Positions 1-6,559 of a stretch of DNA of 12,060 bases are shown piece by piece. The DNA is from Dunaliella salina (lineage: Eukaryota; Chlorophyta; Chlorophyceae; Chlamydomonadales; Dunaliellaceae). The notes under the pieces are model-generated. The model did not search any database, was not told the DNA's origin, and saw nothing but the letters and a program-made list of their open reading frames with translations. A program made the position numbers and the translations under genes. The DNA is taken from NCBI GenBank assembly GCA_002284615.2, contig MU070634.1:10828-22887 (forward strand). Reading direction: 5' to 3'. Numbering within the stretch: position 1 is the stretch's first letter; each line of letters starts with the position of its first letter.

Positions 1-20
1 AAATGTGTGTGTGTGTGTGT

Positions 21-60
<40 letters not shown>
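1..60. repeat. (GT)n microsatellite, left end
   Basis: An almost pure run of TG/GT dinucleotides with one TA interruption near position 25. A second (GT)n tract closes the window at the other end. It is a simple-sequence repeat with no coding capacity. Confidence 0.97.
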
Positions 61-63
<3 letters not shown>

Positions 64-159
64 ACACTTCCAAAAGAAATTCCTGTCTTCCTTGATGTTA
101 GCGAGTATGCAGCAGACAAGTGGCCTTTAGGGGGCCAGGGTGCAAAGACATTTTATTAG

Positions 160-450
160 TAGAGGTTTCCTGATTCAGGTGCAAACACTCATGAATCAGA
201 TGTACTTCAGAACTAACTCAGACCTCCAGGAAGTTGGTAGGACTGGGTTGAACCAAGCAGTTCTTAAACAGGCAAGGTACTGATTGAATCAGACCTGGAT
301 CAGGTCCAGATCAGTAAGCCGACTAGATTATAAAAAAGGCAGTTCTGAATCAGGGGTTGTCCATCCTGAATCAGGTGTATATCAAAACTGATTCAGACCT
401 GCTCCAAGAAGGCAAATTAGATTAAAAGAGACAGCCCTGAGTCAGTCAGC
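160..450. repeat. Degenerate CTGAATCAG-type repeat region
   Basis: The word GAATCAG or its variant GATTCAG recurs near 172, 192, 286, 346, 368 and 389, often followed by GACCTG or GTCC; related GACTCAG-like forms are near 213 and 437. Spacing is irregular (about 20 to 105 bases), so this is an old, degraded array or a set of related short words rather than a clean tandem repeat. No open frame of interest crosses it. Confidence 0.45.
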
Positions 451-481
451 GTGGACCTGCGGAAAAGATGTTGTGTTTGAA

Positions 482-688
482 TGGAAGAAACATTGTTAGA
501 AGTCGGCTTGGCATTAAGAGGGGTGATCAAGATAGCATCTGGTCGACTTGTATTGAGTCTTTTCCTTTCTTGGAGGTTACGAGGGAAAAAGTAAGCAGGT
601 ATAGTTCTATTTGAGGCATATGTAGGGAGTTGCAGGTTATGTTGTGCAAGTTTGAAATGATTCCAATGTGTAGACCAGGCCTGCTCCT
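482..688 (-). pseudogene. Family-B LINE fragment, endonuclease region
   Basis: Read on the minus strand, this stretch aligns with 5180-5400 on the plus strand, which is the endonuclease part of the larger family-B copy. Shared landmarks are GCAGGCCTGGTC at the upstream end, ACTCCCTACA, CTCGTAACCT, GGAAAAGACTCAA and GTCGACCAGATGCT. The last encodes SRPDA, the first half of the candidate PD-(D/E)xK site. The frame is broken by stops and the second half of the site (EIK) is not present. The fragment is cut at its 5' side exactly where a plus-strand family-A fragment begins (about 689). Its 3' side fades out near 482. It is certainly non-functional; homology to the copy at 4624-5850 is clear. Confidence 0.82.
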
Positions 689-689
689 G

Positions 690-927
690 TTAATGTTAGT
701 CGATTCAGATTGCATGCTCACACCTGCGAGTTGACAGAGCTATTTGGTCCCAGGGTGAGAAGTCTGCCATTTGTGATAGGAGCAACCTGCAGGAGGATCA
801 AGATGAGGCCCATGTCCTCTTTAAGTGCCTGTGTCCTGAGGTGTGCCAAGTTAGGCGGAAGTATTTTGACAGAGGGGGGCAGCTGGCCAATTTGCCATAC
901 ATGCTCTTTCCCAACTTTCTTTATTAA
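690..927 (+). pseudogene. Family-A LINE fragment, post-RT and zinc-knuckle region
   Basis: The start reads FRLHAHT and the downstream frame (codons in phase with 772) reads CDRSNLQEDQDEAH followed by VLFKC and QVRRKY. This matches the copy at 7880-8090 (EDQDEVHVLLKC, IRRRY) and the one at 9870-10080. The zinc knuckle expected as C-x2-C-x9-H-x4-C has lost its second cysteine here, where the codon is AGC (Ser). A frame change separates the FRLHAHT part from the knuckle part, and the knuckle frame ends at TAA 925-927. This is a truncated, inactive remnant abutting a minus-strand family-B fragment. A minus-strand open frame across 718-1086 is its shadow. Confidence 0.8.
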
Positions 928-929
928 AT

Positions 930-1570
930 CTGACAGTGTCAACCATTTCATTTCATAAAATATCATGTTCACCAAAAAATCATGAAAATCAGAGGTTCCC
1001 AGATCACTCTCGTGGCCCCAGATCGCCCCAAAACGGCCAACAGCTCCACCCTTGGGCCATTTGTCACCCCCCAAAATATTTTTCAATAACCCTGATATGA
1101 TATGCGAACATCCTGCATATTAAAAAATAGGAAAGAAGGAGGTCAAATTTTGACCTTTTTGATACCTCTTAGCAGGAGGCACCAGTCTGCATAACTTTTG
1201 GACGTCATGTGTCAATCCGAATAAAAACTACATATTCGGAATCCTGAGGTCGAGAGCTATCGATTGGTATATATATGGGTCAATCGGAGAGGGTGGTTGG
1301 TGGGTGGTCCTTCGAGGGGGTCTGGACTTTTTGGGACCCCCCCTCCAGAATTTTTCTGAGCCACTTTCTCGAAGTTTTAAATATATCACTGGATTCCTTA
1401 GCTTCAGAAATGTCGATTGGTACCCTCTTTAAGGAAATTGGGTAAAAACAGATTTCTGTGCATGGATCAGAGTCAGTGCCACATGCGCATGGGCATAGGT
1501 TGCTGGGGGTGTGAAGGCATACATGCAGCAAACAAATCCAAACTTTCATGACAGTGGCGATGTTTAATAC
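930..1570. other. Non-coding stretch with small inverted repeats
   Basis: No reading frame here resembles a known protein. Visible structure is limited to short dyads: GGTCAAA/TTTGACC around 1141-1155, an 8-bp stem TCCGAATA/TATTCGGA at 1216-1240, and CGATTG/CAATCG at 1261-1286. The 89-codon minus-strand frame at 1280-1549 has low-information composition and no motif that I recognise. Confidence 0.5.
1216..1240. repeat. Perfect 8-bp inverted repeat (hairpin)
   Basis: TCCGAATA at 1216-1223 is the exact reverse complement of TATTCGGA at 1233-1240, with a 9-base A-rich loop. No T-run follows it, and there is no gene next to it for which it could act as a terminator. Its role is unknown. Confidence 0.6.
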
Positions 1571-2080
1571 ATCCTTGCATGGTGAAGTCAGAAGGGCAGT
1601 TTATGGACTTGCAAGCCAGTTGTGGGTGCCTGGAAGGGCAGGTTTGCATGGGCGTCCGTCCATGGGCGTCCGTTCACCAGTTTTTGCCCAATAACTCTGC
1701 TCCAACTCAATGTTTGATTGTGATGAGTATGCAAATTGATAGCTATTTAAAAAAGGAGCAGGTTGGTACCCTTATTGTGGGGAGGGGGGCAGTATTTGGG
1801 GGGGAGNGGGGGGTGGGTGGTCCTTTTGGGCTTCCCGCCGAGGATTTTGACATGACGTCCACTACTTTTTTTTTTGGGCCTCCTGCTCTTAGGCATGATT
1901 TTCTTTAAGGAAAATGACTGAAATCCTGTTTCTCACCAACCACTGGGTCTTTTCACTCCATTCTTCTGCAATATTATTCTTTTATTACAAGGACTCCAAA
2001 TCACCAAAAATCACCCAATTTGGTGTAGTGTGTGATCTGGAATGGAGATTTGGCAGTAAAAACAAGGGTTCACGCCGCGG
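1571..2080. other. Non-coding stretch, no gene recognised
   Basis: This contains G-rich and T-rich homopolymer-like tracts (about 1776-1820 and 1866-1876), an ambiguous base at 1807 and a 14-base tandem duplication CATGGGCGTCCGTC near 1647-1675. The longest plus-strand frame (1579-1908) runs through the ambiguous base and the G tract and shows no domain. A very weak resemblance to an RT thumb segment (AVYGLASQLW around 1597-1626, in another frame) is not enough to call. Confidence 0.4.
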
Positions 2081-2089
2081 CTGATTAAG

Positions 2090-2181
2090 CTCGTGTCCCG
2101 TGACTGGGTAGAAATATACTCTATATTTCTAACAGAGGATACCAAGTTTCAATCTACCCAGGCACGGAATACCCACACGAG
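2090..2181. repeat. Long imperfect inverted repeat with internal perfect hairpin
   Basis: Three nested arm pairs are visible. CTCGTGT 2090-2096 pairs with ACACGAG 2175-2181. CCGTGACTGGGTAGA 2098-2112 pairs with 2153-2167 with a single mismatch (14 of 15). Inside, TAGAAATATA 2109-2118 is a perfect 10-bp partner of 2122-2131 with a CTC loop, an alternative to the end of the second arm because they share 2109-2112. As RNA this would form a long stem with an asymmetric bulge of about seven bases (2168-2174). No ORF overlaps it. It could be a fold-back element, a non-coding RNA or the remnant of one; I do not recognise a known family. Confidence 0.7.
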
Positions 2182-2401
2182 GAGCATCCAAAAAACACCT
2201 GATTTCGGGCCTCAGCTGACCCCCTCTGGTATTTTGAGCTGTTGCAACAGTTAGCCACGTCGGAATGTTGTTTTTCTTTACCAGCCTAGTCCCTATTGGT
2301 TATCTGGTAATCATGATGAATGTGATTTTTAGAAAAAGCAAATTTCGCATTGGGTTAGTAATCAATTATCACTAGAAACCACAAGTAATCGTGCAGGTAA
2401 T

Positions 2402-2790
2402 CAGTGATTTCTCAATCGATGTATAATTGCTTTACTAGCAATCATAAACAACCATAAATTACCGCCATGTTTTCTAGTATTCATATTTTTCACATCAAAA
2501 TGGTTTGCATTGTCTGGATTACTAGATATTAGGTACTTATGCTGGTGGTAACCATATCCTGAACGATTTCTGCTTGCATTAGAAATTGCTTTACTAATCA
2601 GTGATTACCATCATGTTTCCCAGTAATCATGCTATTGACATCAGAATGGCATGGAACATATTGATTCTTGGAAACTAGGAGGTCATGCTGGTGGTAACCA
2701 CCCCATCAGTGATTTCTGCCAGCATTAGAAATTGTCTTACCCATGATTACTGCCAGTGGTGGCCTTCATGTTTACAAATTAATTATGCCA
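2402..2790. repeat. About 146-159-bp tandem repeat, roughly 2.5 units
   Basis: GCTGGTGGTAACCA occurs at 2541 and 2687 (146 apart). AATTGCTTTACT or its variant occurs at 2425, 2584 and 2729 (159 and 145 apart). Between these landmarks the units share GATTTCTG, GATTACC-ATCATG-TTT and ACATCAGAATGG-type words. Units are diverged. The same GATTTCTG and GATTACT vocabulary returns in the 86-bp array at 3541-3970, so the two arrays may share an origin. Confidence 0.7.
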
Positions 2791-3540
2791 ATGAGATTCA
2801 ATTTCATTGCATTTTGCCAGACTAGAACTGAATACCTCATACATGCATGGACACTGTCATGCAACTAGGCCATGCCAAGCGCATGGTCCCCACACTCTTT
2901 TTTTTATGCTCACTGATTGGCAAGAACACCTGCTGGGAAACTCTACATGACCAATTGACTGATTTCTAGAAACCATCAGGTGAGCCGCCTCGTTTTCTCC
3001 AAGAGGAACTGTTTCGTTGATTCCTAAAAAACCATTTTTCTGATGGCTGGTCCTCGTGTTTTCAGGAGAAGACAAATTAATCCTAAGTGATACTCATGTG
3101 TGAGGCTGGTAACCAGGCAGAGCATACGCTCTGCTTACCATTGTTTCCTGATACATTTTCTGGCAGTAAATGCAGCTTCAATTTCTGGCCTATTACCTGG
3201 TGAAGACATGTTTGCGCAAGATACAGCTTGCATCACAAGCTAGAAAGCATTCGTGCCTGTTTACTGACCACTTTTTTAAATTGGTAATTGTTCCCTGATC
3301 TCTGGGAGATGGCAATTAAGTTTTTTTGTTTGTTTTGTTTGACTGGTAACCTGACAAGGCGTTCATTTGGTTCTCACTGATTACTGGTACCTTCCCTGGA
3401 AAAAAAAAAACACGGCTTCTGTTCCTGACGTTTACCTGGTCAACACTTCCTGTGGCAGAAGTTTAAAATCATTCTCGACTATTTACCAATATCTGGACCA
3501 GCAAGTGTAAGCTGATTCCTGCCCCGATTGCCATTTTGGT
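2791..3540. other. AT-rich non-coding stretch between two repeat arrays
   Basis: No protein-coding signal is visible. Scattered GGTAAC, GATTACTGG and TTTCTGG words resemble the flanking arrays. One hairpin is clear at 3108-3139: GGTAA/TTACC outside and CAGAGC/GCTCTG inside with an ATAC loop. A minus-strand frame at 2857-3075 has no recognisable motif. Confidence 0.45.
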
Positions 3541-3970
3541 AATTATAGAGTTCTTTTCTGAATGATTTCCAGACAGATTTCCAGGAAAGTGAAATTACCC
3601 AATTTCTCCTCGGTTACTGTAAGGTAATCAGGAAGTTCTTTTCTGGATGATTTCTAGTCAGATTTCCAGGAGAGCGAAATTACCTGATTTCTGCTTGATT
3701 ACTGATAAGGCAATCAGGAAGTTCTTTTCTGAATAATTTCAAGGCAGATTTCCAGGAGAGCAAAATAACTTGATTTCTGCTTGATTACTAACAAGGTAAT
3801 CAGGAAGTTCTTTTCTGAATGATTTCTAGACAGATTTCCAGGAGAGCGAGATTACCTGATTTCTGCTTGGTTACTAATAAGGTAATCAGGAAGTTCTTTC
3901 CTAAGCGGTTTCTTGACTGATTTCCAAGGAAATGAAACCAACCGGTTTCTGCCTGATGACCAAACCAGTA
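3541..3970. repeat. 86-bp tandem repeat, five units
   Basis: The landmark TTCTTTTCTG (last unit TTCTTTCCTA) begins at 3551, 3636, 3722, 3808 and 3894, giving steps of 85, 86, 86 and 86 bases. Each unit carries AGACAGATTTCCAGGAGAGCGA (or a near variant), then ATTACCTGATTTCTGC, then a GATTACTAATAAGGTAATCAGG-type end. Units two to four are most alike; the first and fifth are more diverged, as expected for array edges. The length is not a multiple of three and stops interrupt all frames, so this is a minisatellite, not a coding repeat. Confidence 0.9.
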
Positions 3971-4083
3971 ATGCAGAAAGTAAGCGTGGAAACCACATTA
4001 GGTAAAGAAAAAAAACATTCCGACGCAGTTCCTCTCAAGCTGAACCTTGCGTGCAACATGTCACTGCGCCCTTGGTCTTTGGT

Positions 4084-4212
4084 TTTCTTTATCAGAAGAA
4101 CAACAAGCTTATGGAAATCTTCCATTACATTCCTGAGCTCATGGATTTATTTTTGACTGGCGTAGACCAGTCACAGACTGATCAGCTGAACGCTCTGGCT
4201 GAAGGTCCCTAA
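4084..4212 (+). pseudogene. Family-A LINE 3' coding end (5'-truncated)
   Basis: In the frame of 4084 the reading is FLYQKNNKLM, then PELMDLFLTGVDQSQTDQ, then ALAEGP and a TAA stop at 4210-4212. The same C-terminal end is found at 9732-9858 (ELMDLFMAGVDQSQTD..., LAEGP) and 10190-10275 (ELMGTKMAGKDQSQADQ, LAEGP), which fixes it as the true C-terminus of the family. The function of this end is unknown. The copy is short, as expected from 5' truncation during target-primed reverse transcription (general LINE knowledge). Overlapping frames at 3901-4125 (-) and 3932-4156 (+) are spurious. Confidence 0.82.
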
Positions 4213-4240
4213 ACATTGTAACCATTGTTACCATTGTAGC
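4213..4240 (+). repeat. Family-A 3' tail of 9-bp repeats
   Basis: Immediately after the stop codon, three 9-mers follow: CATTGTAAC, CATTGTTAC and CATTGTAGC. The second family-A 3' end (9846-9866) starts with the same ACATTGTAACC, then changes to CTAAC units. Several LINE clades end in short tandem repeats instead of poly(A), so this is best read as the element's 3' tail. The next base begins the minus-strand family-B tail. Confidence 0.65.
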
Positions 4241-4623
4241 CAAAGAAAAGAAAGAAAACTACGTAGGCAGAGAACTCTCCCTACATCAATTAAGGAAGAG
4301 GAGACGCATTGGCTCAAAAAAGAGCCGTGTGTACCCTCCACCACAAGGTATTAAAAAGAGAATGTGGATCTGGAGGGTTACTAAAAGAACCTGGCTGGCT
4401 GTGGGAAGTATTCTTGTTTTCAATAGCGTGGCAGATGGTGACTACTGTGTGGGCATATTGAACAGAAATTCTGTTGAATGGGCATGAATTTGTTGAGCAA
4501 GCTTTGTGGCACGCTGGTGATCCTATCCTAGATGTTTGAATTGCTTCAGGGTATGCTCAGTGTAAATAGTTCCACCTACACCTAGGAGAATAGGGTGAAT
4601 TGTAACAGCTTTAGCGTTAATAA
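4241..4623 (-). pseudogene. Family-B LINE 3' end, minus-strand copy (left inverted arm)
   Basis: The reverse complement aligns over its whole length with 5588-5976. Minus-strand translation gives INAKAVTIHPILLGVGG followed by TIYTEHTLKQFKHLG, nearly identical to residues 284-315 of the plus-strand copy. Further on, a 10-base insertion (near 4465) and the absence of the LEPGASSN-type coding run shift the frame, so this copy is dead. The 3' part (4241-4400) is the 3' UTR with the GGCTC-A6-GAGCC hairpin at 4311-4326 and ends in a pyrimidine-rich tract when read on the minus strand. Bases 4624-4774 keep an open minus frame but do not match the plus copy. Confidence 0.85.
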
Positions 4624-5850
4624 AATTGCAAAACATCAAGCAAAGCAAGCTCAGAACTGCGTGGCAGACACCGAGATTCCTGGTGCAGGTCCTGGTGGAA
4701 ATCCATTTACAAATATTTCTGGTTAGCCAAGGAAGAAAGAGTGCATGCTGCAGGCACATCTGCGGGTCCACCACCCACCCACAAGCTCACCTACCTCCCC
4801 AATCTTCAAGATGCCCTCAAATCCCAAATGCATTCTAAACACAAGCTTGGATATGCCAATGCCAAAACAGGCTACAACTCTTACTATCCAAACCTACTAC
4901 TGCAAGTAGATTTAAAAATCAGCAATGCCTTCAGAAATATGCCCAACATTTCTGTACCCATGAAGCGTACCATCCTGCAGTACCGCACGGGCACTCTCTA
5001 CAACCAAAAACATGCAGTACGTTTCAAAAAGTCAACTGATCCATCTTGCCCCCTCCCAGGCTGCCATCATTTGGGCAGCGCACTACACATGCTCTCAGTC
5101 TGCCAAAATCATATCATCTCCAACATGAGAACTGAACGCCATAACATTGCAGGCAGAATGATTACAAAAGCCCTCAGCAAATGCCCTGTAGGGGCAGGCC
5201 TGGTCTGCACAGACATAGGGAGCGATTTTAAGCTTGCTCAACACAACCTCCAACTCCCTACACATGCCTCGAACAGAACTTTGCCTGCTTACTTCTTCCC
5301 TCGTAACCTTCCAGAGAGGAAAAGACTCAACTCCAGTCGACCAGATGCTGTTTCGATCACCCCTTTTAATGCCAATCATACTTCAAACGGTGTTTCTCCT
5401 ACCCATTCCCATTACGCTTTGCGCAGCTCCTCACGGAGGACCATCAGAACTAGTCGCATGAGGCAACCCCATGAACTTCGTGCAAATGAACGCCATGTGC
5501 ACCTAATAGAAATCAAGTTCTGTGAAGACTCAAGGCCAGAGCATCAGTTGAAAGCAGCAAAGCAGCAGCATGCAGACCTTTGTAAACTTATTAACGCTAA
5601 AGCTGTTACAATTCACCCTATTTTCCTGGGTGTAGGTGGAACTATTTACACTGAGCATACCCTGAAGCAATTCAAACATCTAGGTTTGGATCACCAGCGT
5701 GCCACGAAGCTTGCTCAACAACTTCATGCCCATTCTGTTCAATATGGCCACAAACTAGTCACCATCCGCCGCGCTATTGAAAANAAGAATACTTCCCACA
5801 GCCAGGCTCTAGAGCCAGGTGCTTCTAGTAACCCTCCAGATCCACATTAG
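4624..5850 (+). pseudogene. Family-B non-LTR retrotransposon ORF, C-terminal half: zinc knuckle plus restriction-like endonuclease candidate
   Basis: The frame is open from 4624 to the TAG at 5848-5850. There is no convincing start, so this is the 3' part of a longer polyprotein whose RT is missing. Residues counted from the GTG at 4741: 78-97 (ILQYRTGTLYNQKHAVRFKK) resemble the segment before LINE C-terminal zinc knuckles; C103-x4-C108-x7-H116-x4-C121 fits the CCHC knuckle of R2-like elements; RHN at 133-135 follows, as in that group. RPD at 200-202 and EIK at 257-259 form a candidate PD-(D/E)xK nuclease site, which in such elements nicks the target DNA that primes reverse transcription. The D-to-E spacing of about 55 is long, with a Ser/Arg/His-rich insertion (about 211-250). 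Residues 284-347 form a conserved tail (LGVGGTIYTEHTLKQF, then KLVTIRRAIE) of unknown role. Codon 348 contains the ambiguous base 5784; the two paralogous copies both have c there (Asn). The uninterrupted frame suggests this is the youngest family-B copy, but without an RT it cannot be autonomous. Confidence 0.8.
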
Positions 5851-6280
5851 CATTCTCTTTTTCATACCTTGTGGTGGAGGGGACACACAGCTCTTTTTTG
5901 AGCCAATGTGTCTCCTTTTCCTTAATTGATGTAGGGAGAGTTTCTCTGCCTACGTAATTTTTCTTTTCTTTTTCTTTTCTTTTCTTTCTTTTTCAGTTAT
6001 CCCCTCCTTCACCCCAGGTTTTTCAATTCTCTGTTTACAATTTTTCGCCTCTGTGTGCTGGAAAGTACCAGCACCAGGCCTATCAGCCCAGCAGTGTGGC
6101 TGCCGGTCCCTTCGTATAAAATCTGTAAATCTGTAATTCATACCCATTCTGTTCAATATGCCCACAAACTAGTCACCATCCGCCGCGCTATTGAAAACAA
6201 GAATATTTCCCACAGCCAGGTTCTAGAGCCAGGTGCTTCTAGTAACCCTCCAGATCCACATTATCATTCTCTTTTCCATT
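5723..6280 (+). repeat. Direct repeat, 144 bp, copies 414 bp apart
   Basis: 5723-5866 and 6137-6280 align without gaps at an offset of 414 and differ at about six positions plus the ambiguous base 5784. Both encode the end of the family-B tail (HSVQY.HKLVTIRRAIE, then SSNPPDPH). The first copy has the TAG stop at 5848-5850; in the second the same codon is TAT, so its frame reads on into family-A sequence. The 5' side of the second copy (5996-6136) is unrelated sequence with no recognised content. Confidence 0.9.
5851..5995 (+). other. Family-B 3' UTR with hairpin and pyrimidine-rich tail
   Basis: Downstream of the stop lie a GCTC-T6-GAGC hairpin at 5890-5903, the block TCCTTTTCCTTAATTGATG near 5911-5929, then AGGGAGAGTTTCTCTGCC, and a C/T tract of about 40 bases (5957-5993). 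The same order occurs reverse-complemented at 4241-4330 and, as isolated pieces, at 10271-10350 and three times in 10398-10938. Ending at a pyrimidine tract in several copies marks it as the element's 3' terminus. The tract followed by CAG resembles a splice acceptor, but this is better explained as the tail. Confidence 0.72.
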
Positions 6281-6559
6281 GCTGGACTGCTCGAGTTCTA
6301 GATGCTTTCCAAGGTCTCCAGCGTTGTGATTCCTCTGTGCAAGCTGTGCGGCAGGGTACTCCAATTCATATATATGAATATATTCAAGAGTTCACTGATG
6401 ACCTCCGGCACAGGTTGCGGGCAGTTTGGAGAGATGTTGAGGGTGTGAATCCGCGAGAAACTTATAACAAACTGGCTGCTTATCAACCTTTTTTTGCAGT
6501 GCCTTTTGATCACAACGAGCGTGCCCCGGCCCGCTTACCAAGACATGCATTTGGATCTG
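6137..6559 (+). pseudogene. Chimeric segment: family-B C-terminus fused to family-A post-RT region
   Basis: One open frame (6055-6840) begins in unassigned sequence, enters the family-B tail at 6137, and at about 6281 changes to family-A connector sequence: CWTARVLDAFQGLQRCDS, then EFTDDLRHRLRAVW and FFAVPF. The connector matches 7598-7830, where it follows the RT in the expected order (NCWTAQVLDDFQGLSKCDE, EFADDLRL, FFGVPF). At about 6559, next to CATTTGGATCTG, the sequence jumps to the start of the RT domain, so the connector here lies upstream of the RT, the reverse of the normal order. CATTTGGATCTG is also the point where the fragment at 9866 starts. The open frame across three unrelated joins is probably chance plus youth; a working protein is unlikely. 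Confidence 0.72.

Larger units (their letters stand above)
4241..5976. repeat. Inverted repeat of family-B 3' ends (arms about 383-389 bp)
   Basis: The left arm 4241-4623 and right arm 5588-5976 are inverted copies, separated by 964 bases (4624-5587) that hold the zinc-knuckle and endonuclease part of the plus copy. Anchor pairs: 4614-4623 with 5588-5597, and 4261-4270 with 5947-5956. The arms differ by scattered substitutions and several indels, including a 10-base one, so they are not a recent palindromic duplication or a simple library artefact. The 3' tails point outward. A transcript through the whole unit could fold into a long imperfect duplex. Confidence 0.88.

Noticed and set aside
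718..1086. 122-codon minus-strand frame
   Set aside because: Its first half is the antisense of a recognised family-A fragment, and the rest shows no motif.
1585..1640. AVYGLASQLW in one frame, similar to the MYGSQVW thumb segment of the LINE RT
   Set aside because: The match is about ten residues, with no supporting similarity on either side. It is too short to call a fragment.
2075..2115. CTGAT...GAAA words suggesting a hammerhead ribozyme core
   Set aside because: The first box reads CTGATTA rather than the required CTGANGA, and the stems do not fit the three-way junction.
3541..3970. Regular repeats considered as a CRISPR array
   Set aside because: The units are contiguous 86-bp copies without distinct spacers, and the surroundings are eukaryotic retrotransposon DNA without cas genes.
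5950..5996. Pyrimidine tract followed by CAG, resembling a 3' splice site
   Set aside because: The same tract ends the other family-B 3' modules in both orientations, so it is the element's tail. No exon follows that I can recognise.
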